NCBI GenBank assembly: GCA_958419945.1
Contig: CATZIC010000013.1
Coordinates: 1-38,346, forward strand
Direction: 5' to 3'
Length of the DNA stretch: 38,346 bases
From: an uncultured Clostridia bacterium
GTDB taxonomy: Bacteria > Bacillota > Clostridia > Christensenellales > Borkfalkiaceae
In this document: in pieces, positions 22,835 to 29,925 of the stretch
How positions within the stretch are numbered: the stretch's first letter is position 1
How the letters are laid out: every line of letters begins with the position of its first letter
Position numbers and translations under genes: made by a program
The notes under the pieces: model-generated
The model's database searches: none
The model's input: the letters and a program-made list of their open reading frames with translations, nothing else
Told to the model about the DNA's origin: nothing

Positions 22835-24226
22835 ATGAGCAGCAAGGCGGACAAAATCGAATTATTTGAATCAAAACCGATTCCTACGGCGGTAGCGCTT
22901 CTTTGCGTGCCGACGGTTTTGTCCTCGCTCGTAATGATAATTTATAACTTGGCTGACACATTTTTCGTCGGCGCGCTTAAAGACCCCATACAAAACGCAG
23001 GCGTAACCCTTGCGGCGCCGGTACTACTTGCATTTAACGCCATAACGAATCTTTTCGGCGTAGGAACTTCAAGCAAAATGAGTCGCGCGCTCGGACTAAA
23101 AGATTACGACACCGTGTATAAGTCGAGCGCTTTCGGCTTTTACTGCACGCTTATTTTGGGGCTTTTGTTTTCCACGCTCTGCACAGTCTGTAAAAATCCT
23201 TTATTAAATCTTCTAGGGGCCGATCAGACAACCGCCGCTGCCACCGGTGACTATCTTTTTTGGACGGTGTCCTTGGGAACAGTGCCTGCGGTGTTAAACG
23301 TAACGATTGCCTACTTCGTGCGGGCGGAAGGCTCGGCGCTACACGCAAGCATAGGCACTATGAGCGGCTGTCTTTTAAATATCATTTTGGACCCCATCTT
23401 CATTTTACCCTGGGGGCTTAACATGGGTGCGGCAGGCGCAGGGCTTGCGACCTTTATTTCAAACGTAGTGGCGTGCGCTTATTTCGGCATTTTGCTGTTT
23501 GTAAAACGCGGCAAAACCTTCGTATGCGTCGATCCACGCAAATTCACCTTTGACAAGCGGATTGCAAAAGATATTTTTATAGTGGGAATCCCCGCGTCCA
23601 TACAAAACCTTTTAAACGTAACGGGTATGACGATACTCAACAACTTTACGGCAGCGTTCAGAAATGCCGCAGCAACCGCCGCAATGGGGATTTCACACAA
23701 AATCGCGATGGTGCCGATGTACGTATCAAACGGACTTTCTCAAGGCATTATGCCGCTTATAAGCTACAACTTCGCGAGCGGTAACGTTCCGAGAATGAAA
23801 AAGACTTTAAAGTTTACGGTGGCAATTTCCATGTCGCTAATAACCATACTGTCGCTTGCTTTATTCCTGTTTTCCGCACCGATAACTTCCCTGTTTCTGA
23901 ACGAACCCGAAGTTATAGGCTACGGCAAACAATTTTTGAGAGGGTACTCTTTAAGCCTGCCGTTTTTATGTTTCGACTTTATCGGCGTTGCTGTATTTCA
24001 GGCTTGCGGCATGGGCGGGAAGTCCCTTGTGTTTGCGATACTAAGGAAAATCGTGTTTGAAATTCCCGCACTGTTTATACTTAACAGACTATTCCCCCTT
24101 TACGGGCTTTCATACGCACAACTCGTGTCGGAAGTAATACTTGCCTTTGCCGCCCTTATGGTGCTTATTAAAACCTTTAAACGACTTGAAGCTAAGCCTT
24201 TAAGCACGGGCGAATTTAACCGATAA
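22835..24226 (+). CDS. MATE-family multidrug/organic-cation exporter
   Basis: 463 residues, about 12 membrane helices in two similar halves. Opening helix PTVLSSLVMIIYNLADTFFV is the typical MATE start (P..SSL....YN..DT.F.G), and the second half starts IFIVGIPASIQNLLNVTGMT. This family exchanges Na+ or H+ for drugs and metabolites. GTGAGG lies ahead of the ATG. No dedicated regulator is adjacent, so the substrate cannot be told. Confidence 0.92.
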   Translation: MSSKADKIELFESKPIPTAVALLCVPTVLSSLVMIIYNLADTFFVGALKDPIQNAGVTLAAPVLLAFNAITNLFGVGTSSKMSRALGLKDYDTVYKSSAFGFYCTLILGLLFSTLCTVCKNPLLNLLGADQTTAAATGDYLFWTVSLGTVPAVLNVTIAYFVRAEGSALHASIGTMSGCLLNIILDPIFILPWGLNMGAAGAGLATFISNVVACAYFGILLFVKRGKTFVCVDPRKFTFDKRIAKDIFIVGIPASIQNLLNVTGMTILNNFTAAFRNAAATAAMGISHKIAMVPMYVSNGLSQGIMPLISYNFASGNVPRMKKTLKFTVAISMSLITILSLALFLFSAPITSLFLNEPEVIGYGKQFLRGYSLSLPFLCFDFIGVAVFQACGMGGKSLVFAILRKIVFEIPALFILNRLFPLYGLSYAQLVSEVILAFAALMVLIKTFKRLEAKPLSTGEFNR

Positions 24227-24239
24227 CCCCACAAAAACA

Positions 24240-24267
24240 TCCGATAACGGACTTATAGCCCCACTTT
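24240..24267 (+). repeat. Copy 4 of interspersed GGCTTATAG motif
   Basis: TCCGATAACGGACTTATAGC followed by CCCACTTT. TCCG/CGGA flank an ATAA loop. In copy 7 the same position reads CCCG/CGGG, a compensatory change. Confidence 0.65.
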
Positions 24268-24289
24268 CAATACTAAGGAGATTTATTTT

Positions 24290-24895
24290 ATGAAAGAAAA
24301 ACTTCACACCGGCGAACTGTATTATCCTTGCAGCGATGAAATTATGAACGAGCAATTATCCTGCTTGGAACGCTTGTACGATTACAACGCTACCCACCCG
24401 AAGGAACAGGAAAAACGCAGTAAACTTTTAAAGGAAATGTTTGCGGAAATCGGTGAAAATTGTTATATAGAGCCGCCGCTACACTCAAACTTCGGCGGTG
24501 CACACGTACACTTTGGCAATAGCGTTTACGCAAATTTTAACCTTACCCTTGTGGATGACACCCATATTTACGTTGGGGATAACACTATGATAGGTCCTAA
24601 CGTAACCTTAGCTTCCGCAGGGCATCCGATTTTGCCGACGCTTCGGGAAAAGGGTTATCAATACAATATGCCCATTCGTATAGGCAAAAACTGCTGGCTC
24701 GGCGCAGGCGTTATAGTACTTCCGGGCATAACCATTGGGGACAATACCGTTGTCGGCGCGGGAAGCGTTGTAACGAAGGACCTTCCGTCAAACGTGGTTG
24801 CGGTCGGAAACCCTTGTAAAGTCTTGCGTAATATCAGCGAAAAAGATAAAATTTACTACTTTAAAGACCGCAAAATCGATTGGGAAAACCTTTAA
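24290..24895 (+). CDS. Sugar O-acetyltransferase (maltose/galactoside acetyltransferase family)
   Basis: 201 residues with AAGGAG ahead of the ATG. N-terminal Mac domain (MKEKLHTGELYYPCSDEIMN), then left-handed beta-helix hexapeptide repeats (VGDNTMIGPNVTLA, IGKNCWLGAGVIVLPGITIG, VVGAGSVVTKDLPSNVVAVG). The catalytic His is in ASAGHPIL. It transfers acetyl from acetyl-CoA to a sugar hydroxyl, typically in detoxification of non-metabolisable sugars. Confidence 0.93.
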   Translation: MKEKLHTGELYYPCSDEIMNEQLSCLERLYDYNATHPKEQEKRSKLLKEMFAEIGENCYIEPPLHSNFGGAHVHFGNSVYANFNLTLVDDTHIYVGDNTMIGPNVTLASAGHPILPTLREKGYQYNMPIRIGKNCWLGAGVIVLPGITIGDNTVVGAGSVVTKDLPSNVVAVGNPCKVLRNISEKDKIYYFKDRKIDWENL

Positions 24896-24926
24896 TTTGT
24901 ATTAAAAAAGCGGCGATAATAAATCA

Positions 24927-25001
24927 GGTGTCATACTCTGGGTCAAGACCCAGTTATGCGCACTTCGCACGCCTAAGCAAGAAAACTTGCTGTATGACAC
25001 C
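24927..25001 (+). repeat. 75-nt cloverleaf-like structured element
   Basis: A perfect 10-bp closing stem GGTGTCATAC (24927-24936) / GTATGACACC (24992-25001) encloses three perfect hairpins: CTGGGT-CAAG-ACCCAG (24938-24953), TGCG-CACTT-CGCA (24957-24969) and GCAAG-AAAA-CTTGC (24977-24990). It is not a tRNA: no T-loop, no D-loop, no CCA-compatible acceptor. It is likely a REP-type repeat or a small structured RNA. Confidence 0.65.
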
Positions 25002-25015
25002 AATTTGTCGACGGC

Positions 25016-25047
25016 GTAAATTTGTCCTTGCAAGCAAACAAATTTAC
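25016..25047. repeat. Hairpin, 10-bp perfect stem
   Basis: GTAAATTTGT (25016-25025) and ACAAATTTAC (25038-25047), 12-base loop. There is no T run, so terminator function is doubtful. Confidence 0.5.
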
Positions 25048-25052
25048 TTCTT

Positions 25053-25077
25053 GAATCGGCTTATAGGCTGACTTTTT
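25053..25077 (+). repeat. Copy 5 of interspersed GGCTTATAG motif
   Basis: GAATCGGCTTATAGGCTGAC followed by TTTTT. Confidence 0.6.
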
Positions 25078-25180
25078 GTCTTGTACAAAAGTTTCAGCTA
25101 AGTCAAGCGGCGACAAATCAAATTTAAAATGACAGACCTTTAGTAATGTTTGGCTACAATATTTCACGGGAGGTAGTAAT

Positions 25181-25693
25181 ATGAACTATAAAATCACAAA
25201 AATGCCCACTTTCAAAGTTATCGGATTTGAAAGAACCTTTTCAAGCGAGACTTCTCAAAAGAAAATTCCCGCGTTTTGGGATGAGATATCCGCAAAGTAC
25301 TTTAAAAACGTTTACAACGGCAACTCACCTGCGACCCCTTATGAAAAGGCGGTTATCGACAACTGCATCGGTGAATACGGTATCTGCATCGACGACTTGG
25401 ATGGTGGAAACTTCAGATATCTGGTAGCCGGTAAATATGCCGGCGGAGAGGTTCCTGACGGCATGACTTTATACGAATTTCCTATGTGCGAATGGGCAGT
25501 ATTCGATTGCGTTGGACCTATGCCCGACGCACTTCAGGCACTTACTAATAAAATCTTCGGAGAATGGCTGCCACAAAACAAAGAATACGAACTTTCCCTT
25601 AACGCCAGCGTGGAATGGTACGACGGTACAAGCGGTGAAACAACCGACGCCGGCTATCACAGCGCCGTTTGGATCCCTATTAAGAGAAAGTAA
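25181..25693 (+). CDS. GyrI-like / AraC effector-binding domain protein
   Basis: 170 residues, no DNA-binding domain. The pattern (MNYKITKMPTFKVIGFERTF ... IPAFWDEI ... YGICIDDL ... FRYLVAGKY ... VPDGMTLYEFPMCEWAVFDC ... SLNASVEWYD ... YHSAVWIPIKRK) is the SHS2-fold small-molecule-binding domain of GyrI, Rob and BmrR, here stand-alone. Such proteins bind or hydrolyse amphipathic drugs or signals. Its position after a MATE exporter and an acetyltransferase suggests, but does not prove, a detoxification context. Confidence 0.85.
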   Translation: MNYKITKMPTFKVIGFERTFSSETSQKKIPAFWDEISAKYFKNVYNGNSPATPYEKAVIDNCIGEYGICIDDLDGGNFRYLVAGKYAGGEVPDGMTLYEFPMCEWAVFDCVGPMPDALQALTNKIFGEWLPQNKEYELSLNASVEWYDGTSGETTDAGYHSAVWIPIKRK

Positions 25694-25842
25694 TCCATTA
25701 ACTTTAGCACGAACTAATTTTAAAGCACGTTGCGTTAAAATGAAGAGTAATTTTGCAATTTATAAACGAAAATATATTCACAATATATTTTTCGATATTG
25801 CTTCATTTCAGCCAAATTTCACCTTAAAAAACAAAAACAAGC

Positions 25843-26125
25843 GTAATTGATTCTTTTAGGGTAATTTTGGCATATCCCCGAAACAACTCGAACTGTCCCC
25901 GACTTATCCCCGATTTTCTGGGGGTATTCCTCTGACTTTTGAAAGTTCGCGGGGCTTTTCATTATCTCGATAAAATTTTTATAAAACTATCAAAAAGTGG
26001 CAAAAATCGGGCTATAAGCCCGTTTTCGCCACTTTTTACTTATTTTGACTGATCTTTGTTTAATTCATGAAATATATACTATTTTTATAAAAATTATCCA
26101 CTATCTATTCGGTGGGGTAATTTAC
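25843..26125 (-). repeat. Long noncoding element, copy R (inverted partner at 21751-22033)
   Basis: The reverse complement of 26012-26125 aligns without gaps to 21751-21864 (84/114 identical). The core AACTCGAACTGTCC (25885-25898) is the exact complement of the core in copy L and sits at the same distance. In this copy the hairpin corresponding to ACCCT...AGGGA is ACCCC...GGGGA, so the pairing is kept while a base pair changes. Confidence 0.75.
25992..26037. repeat. Copy 6 of GGCTTATAG motif as a long hairpin
   Basis: AAAAAGTGGC (25992-26001) pairs with GCCACTTTTT (26028-26037), and CGGGCT with AGCCCG inside. It combines the motif in both orientations and could act as a bidirectional terminator. 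Confidence 0.7.
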
Positions 26126-26244
26126 ACTTTCAACTTAGTCTTTTGCCTCTTAAAAATCATATCGTATAGTGTTTGTTAATTTTTCTTTCCAATAATTCCC
26201 CTTTCCTTATTATAAAAATTTTTAATAAAAGTTTGCAAATCCGC

Positions 26245-26273
26245 TTGACTTTGTTTGCGGGTCGTACTAAAAT
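26245..26273 (+). promoter_or_regulatory. Promoter of the TetR-ABC operon
   Basis: TTGACT (26245-26250), 17-bp spacer, TAAAAT (26268-26273). Confidence 0.75.
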
Positions 26274-26283
26274 AAAGATATTA

Positions 26284-26311
26284 GAACAAGCGTTATAGAA
26301 CCATTGTTATA
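26284..26311 (+). promoter_or_regulatory. Possible TetR operator
   Basis: GAACAAGCGTTATA and GAACCATTGTTATA are adjacent direct-repeat-like half-sites between the -10 box and the TetR gene. AACAA/TTGTT also give partial dyad symmetry. Autoregulation is inferred from position. Confidence 0.4.
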
Positions 26312-26325
26312 AATCGGAGGGAGTT

Positions 26326-26898
26326 ATGCCGCCAAAAGCAAAGTTTACAAAAAGTGAAATAACCGCCGCCGCCCTTGAGCTGGTAAGAACGGAAGGTTTT
26401 GAAAGCCTTACTGCAAGGGCGCTCGGCAAAAAACTCGGCAGTTCTTCATGCCCTATCTTTACCGTATTCGAAAATATGGAAGAAGTTCAGCGTGGAGCAA
26501 TAAAAGCCGCAAAACAGATTTACAAAAGTTACGTTGAAAAAGAGCTTAGCGAGGATATTGCCTTTAAAGGGGTCGGCACACAATATATTATGTTTGCAAT
26601 AAACGAGCCGAAACTTTTCCAACTTCTTTTCATGAGCGAAAACAAAGAAAAACCGGTCGTTGACAACGTGCTTCCGCTAATCGAGGAAAGTTACGATAAA
26701 ATTCTCGCCTCAATTACAGGCGCTTACGGGCTGACCGTTTCGGACGCGGAAAAACTATACAAGCACTTGTGGGTTTACACGCACGGCATCGCGGCACTGT
26801 GCGCTACGAAAACCTGCCTGTTTACCGCAGAGGAAATCAGCAATATGCTGACGGAAGTGTTTATAAGTCTTTTAAAAATGATTAAAGGTGCAAAATGA
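26326..26898 (+). CDS. TetR/AcrR-family regulator
   Basis: 190 residues, GGAGGGAG ahead of the ATG. The N-terminal HTH reads FTKSEITAAALELVRTEGFE, SLTARALGKKLGSSSCPIFT, VFENMEEVQ. The C-terminal ligand domain is helical with the WVYTHGIAAL element common in this family. The gene overlaps the ABC ATPase by 4 bases (ATGA), which strongly suggests that it regulates its own operon. Confidence 0.92.
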   Translation: MPPKAKFTKSEITAAALELVRTEGFESLTARALGKKLGSSSCPIFTVFENMEEVQRGAIKAAKQIYKSYVEKELSEDIAFKGVGTQYIMFAINEPKLFQLLFMSENKEKPVVDNVLPLIEESYDKILASITGAYGLTVSDAEKLYKHLWVYTHGIAALCATKTCLFTAEEISNMLTEVFISLLKMIKGAK

Positions 26899-27587
26899 TT
26901 GAAGTAAAGTCGCTTGATAAATTTTACGGAAGCGGTGAAAGCCGTTTTCAGGTGTTAAATAACGTAACCCTCACCGTTTCTGACGGAGATTTTGCCGTCA
27001 TTTTGGGGGCATCGGGCTCAGGAAAGTCCACCCTTTTAAATGTTATTTCGGGGCTTGAACGTCCGGATGGCGGGCAAGTTTTATACGACAGCGAGGATAT
27101 AACCTTGCTTTCCGACTCAAAACTTACGGAGTTTCGCAAACAAACGGTCGGTTTTGTCTTTCAGCAGTATTACCTTCTTCCCAATATGAACGTTCAAAAA
27201 AACGTCAAAATGGGTGCCGATCTTGTCGGCAACAAAGACTTTAAAGAGGTTATAGAGGCGGTCGGGCTAAAGGATAAACTTTTGAAATATCCCAGCGAAC
27301 TTTCCGGCGGCGAACAGCAGCGTGTTTCGGTTGCGAGAGCGCTTGCCAAAAAGCCCAAGGTTCTGTTTTTAGACGAACCTACGGGCGCGCTTGACGAAAG
27401 TACGGGAAGGCAGGTTCTCGACTATATTTGCAGGCTTCAGAAAGAGTACGGTTTTACCATGGTTATGGTTACGCACAACGCTAACATTGCGGAAATGGCA
27501 AACACGGTTATCAAAATGAACAGCGGAAAAATTCAGGAAGTTACCAAAAACCAAACCCGTAAATCCGCTTACGAGATCGGGTGGTGA
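26895..27587 (+). CDS. ABC transporter ATP-binding protein (MacB/LolD/BceA-type)
   Basis: 230 residues. Walker A GASGSGKST, Q-loop FVFQQYYLLPNM, signature LSGGEQQR, Walker B VLFLDEPTGALD and the switch His in VTHN are all intact. Sequence style is that of ATPases working with FtsX-like permeases. The downstream gene is such a permease, 4 bases away. Confidence 0.94.
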   Translation: MIEVKSLDKFYGSGESRFQVLNNVTLTVSDGDFAVILGASGSGKSTLLNVISGLERPDGGQVLYDSEDITLLSDSKLTEFRKQTVGFVFQQYYLLPNMNVQKNVKMGADLVGNKDFKEVIEAVGLKDKLLKYPSELSGGEQQRVSVARALAKKPKVLFLDEPTGALDESTGRQVLDYICRLQKEYGFTMVMVTHNANIAEMANTVIKMNSGKIQEVTKNQTRKSAYEIGW

Positions 27588-27591
27588 AGTT

Positions 27592-28731
27592 ATGATCGTC
27601 GGAATAAAAGACGCAGCAAAACTTTTTGCGATTACAATCGTTATATGTTGCGCCGCTTTCGTGTGCAATCTGTTTTTAAATTACAACGCCGACATCGCAG
27701 GCATAAAAGATGAAATCACCACGCCGCAAGCGCTTGTCGTTTATGATGCGCAGGTCGCAACGGGCAAAGTGGTATCCGCCGTATCGGGTGGCTGTTTGGT
27801 TTTAACCACCGTTGTAATGCTGATATTTTACGTTAAACTGTATATAGACAGTCACCAAAAGGAACTCGGAATTTTAAAGTCGCTTGGGTATTCAAACCTG
27901 AAAGTAAGCGTCCACTTTTGGGTCTTCGGATTAAGCGTACTGCTTGGCTCGCTTTTGGGCTTTGCAGGCGCAACCGCATATATGCCAACTTTTTATAAAG
28001 TTCAGAACCGCGAAGGTTTTTTGCCTGAAATTTTGCCCAAGTTTCACCCCGAGATTACTATTTGCTTGTTAATTCTTCCTGCCCTGTTTTTCATGCTTTT
28101 GGCGATTTTTTACGCATTTATAAAGCTGAAAAGCCCCGTTATAGGGCTTCTTAAAGAAATGCAACCCGTAAAAACCAAAAAGGTCAAAACGTCGGCAAAA
28201 GATTTTCCGTTTTTAAAGGAATTAAAATCGATTACCCTTAAAAGCCATAAGATTTTGGTCTTTTTTATCGGTTTTTCCGCATTTTGCTTTTCGTCGATGA
28301 CGCAAATGTCGATGTCTATGAACGATTTATCAAGCGAAACTTTCGCCTGGATGATAATTTCCATAGGCCTTGTTTTGGCAATTACCACACTTTTAATGTC
28401 CCTAACGAGCGTGATTAAGGCAAACACAAAAACCATTGCAATGATGAAAGTTTTCGGATATTCCGAACAAGAGTGCGCCCGTTCCATTCTCGGCGGTTAT
28501 CGGCCTGCCTCTTACGTCGGCTTTGTTATCGGCACCCTTTATCAGTACGGATTGTTAAGAATTATGGTGGACGTAATTTTTGCCGACTACGAAAACATGC
28601 CGACCTATAATTTTGATTTTAAAGCTTTGGCAATTTCCCTCGTAGTTTTTATTATTGCCTATGAAATTATTACCTTCGTGTATTCAAGAAAAATCGGCAA
28701 ACAGTCCATTAAAAGCGTAATGCTGTCTTAA
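27592..28731 (+). CDS. FtsX-like ABC permease
   Basis: 379 residues with two groups of membrane helices. Each FtsX/MacB_PCD-like half contains the typical motif where a helix leads into a conserved loop: SHQKELGILKSLGYSNLKV and NTKTIAMMKVFGYSEQECA. This is shorter than the usual 750-850-residue BceB or YknZ-type permeases. It lacks a large extracellular domain, so it may be a compact relative; nothing indicates truncation. With the ATPase it would form a mechanotransmission-type or efflux complex under TetR control. Confidence 0.88.
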   Translation: MIVGIKDAAKLFAITIVICCAAFVCNLFLNYNADIAGIKDEITTPQALVVYDAQVATGKVVSAVSGGCLVLTTVVMLIFYVKLYIDSHQKELGILKSLGYSNLKVSVHFWVFGLSVLLGSLLGFAGATAYMPTFYKVQNREGFLPEILPKFHPEITICLLILPALFFMLLAIFYAFIKLKSPVIGLLKEMQPVKTKKVKTSAKDFPFLKELKSITLKSHKILVFFIGFSAFCFSSMTQMSMSMNDLSSETFAWMIISIGLVLAITTLLMSLTSVIKANTKTIAMMKVFGYSEQECARSILGGYRPASYVGFVIGTLYQYGLLRIMVDVIFADYENMPTYNFDFKALAISLVVFIIAYEIITFVYSRKIGKQSIKSVMLS

Positions 28732-28767
28732 ACGCTGTTTTATAACTTGTCGTTTTACGCAAAAAAC

Positions 28768-28797
28768 ACCCGATAACGGGCTTATAGGCGGACTTTT
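28768..28797 (+). repeat. Copy 7 of interspersed GGCTTATAG motif
   Basis: ACCCGATAACGGGCTTATAG followed by GCGGACTTTT. CCCG-ATAA-CGGG forms a small hairpin that in copy 4 is TCCG-ATAA-CGGA. Confidence 0.65.
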
Positions 28798-28847
28798 GAA
28801 AAAATTGCGGGGCCGGGTGTATTTAGAAAACAAACAAAAAACATTAC

Positions 28848-28887
28848 AGTAAAAGAGCGGAGGAACCCATTCCCCCGCTCTTTTACT
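28848..28887. terminator. Bidirectional terminator between convergent permease and GIY-YIG genes
   Basis: AGTAAAAGAGCGG (28848-28860) pairs with CCGCTCTTTTACT (28875-28887), a 13-bp perfect stem with A/T-rich ends between two convergent genes. Confidence 0.85.
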
Positions 28888-28954
28888 ATACTTACGCAAA
28901 GCGCTTATTTGTTTTTCCTTTATGGTAAACCTTTTCAAAGTTTTATAATACGTA

Positions 28955-29836
28955 TTAATAATCTTTAGGAAATTTGCCTTCATCGGAAATCCACATAACG
29001 TTTCCGCTCAAACTACATCCGCCTACAAACCCTGCCGCAGCAGACGGACTTGAAAAAAGAATATCTTCGGTTATACAATATTCGGAATTAATTTTGTTTT
29101 CATATTGTTTTCTCGCCTTAATTGTGAATCCTTGTGCGCTTTTGCTTACTGTTGAGTTGATTTGACTTCCTTTTAACAATACAAAGCCTTCGCTTGTCAA
29201 AACACCATTTGCATTAAATTTTCCCTTATAGTGAAAGGTAGGCTCAACCTTGTTTTTCCGTTCTTTATCCGCCGATGATTTTAATATAGGTTCAAAAACA
29301 CTATGTCCTAGAACACCTATTATCATTTGTGCATAATTTATGTACTCCTCTAATTCGCTCTCCTTCTCTTCGGTAACATTACCTTGATTTGGTTCATTTC
29401 CATTGTGAATATCATATCGCTTGGCTTTTCTTGCTAAATCCGTAAATTTGTTCTCGAGGTAGCTGATTTCGGTTGGTCCGAAAGAATTATTTTGCGTTGT
29501 TAACACTATGGCTTCATTCCAATCGTTCCAATATTTTTCCTTGCTATTCCTCTTATGTTCCTGCAAACGACAAAGCAAGCCTTCTCCGTTTTTGCGAACA
29601 ACTGCCTGCCCGATATAAATTGAGTTACTATCGGTTTCGGCGTTCTTTCCAAGGAGAAAATATATGCCCGTTTGTTTTAAATGCTTAACAATATCGCCAT
29701 TGCCCTCTTTACAATCTTCTATCATTGTTCTTGGGATTTTATAAACAATGCCCGTCCAATTTTGCAGCGTGCATTTGATGCGCTTAGTAGGATCTCCGTC
29801 TATTAAAAATACTTGTATTGTTTTTCCTTTTGTCAT
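28955..29836 (-). CDS. GIY-YIG nuclease-family protein with C-terminal DUF4357
   Basis: 293 residues from ATG 29836 with AAGGAG at good spacing (an upstream GTG at 29845 is too close to that site). The nuclease core has GIY (57-59), YIG (74-76), the catalytic Arg in LLCRLQEH (Arg90) and a later Glu. About 190-290 is DUF4357 (EGFVLLKGSQINSTVSKSAQ, SPSAAAGFVGGCSLSG). This pairing is common in free-standing proteins near phage or defence islands, but the target is unknown. No partner gene lies beside it. Confidence 0.88.
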   Translation of the reverse strand: MTKGKTIQVFLIDGDPTKRIKCTLQNWTGIVYKIPRTMIEDCKEGNGDIVKHLKQTGIYFLLGKNAETDSNSIYIGQAVVRKNGEGLLCRLQEHKRNSKEKYWNDWNEAIVLTTQNNSFGPTEISYLENKFTDLARKAKRYDIHNGNEPNQGNVTEEKESELEEYINYAQMIIGVLGHSVFEPILKSSADKERKNKVEPTFHYKGKFNANGVLTSEGFVLLKGSQINSTVSKSAQGFTIKARKQYENKINSEYCITEDILFSSPSAAAGFVGGCSLSGNVMWISDEGKFPKDY

Positions 29837-29925
29837 ATTTATCACTCCTTATCCGCAAATAAGTACTTCCTTGATTTTGTCGAGTTTTTTGCATTTGCCA
29901 GCAATTCCGCCGCCCATTTAGTTTA

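Larger units (their letters stand above)
24896..25180. other. Intergenic region with stacked secondary structures
   Basis: No gene. In order: a 75-nt cloverleaf (24927-25001), a 10-bp-stem hairpin (25016-25047), copy 5 of the GGCTTATAG motif (25053-25077), and GGGAGG ahead of the next gene. TACAAT near 25153 may be a -10 box, but no convincing -35 was found. Confidence 0.6.
25694..26244. other. About 550-bp noncoding region
   Basis: No gene supported. Dominated by copy R of the long inverted element (25843-26125), which includes the strong hairpin at 25992-26037. Confidence 0.6.

Noticed and set aside
24927..25001. tRNA gene
   Set aside because: Cloverleaf topology only; no T-loop TTCRA, D-loop GG or anticodon-arm features.
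28684..28983. 99-codon minus-strand frame
   Set aside because: Overlaps the permease end, a terminator and the GIY-YIG gene end; it has no ribosome site or domain.
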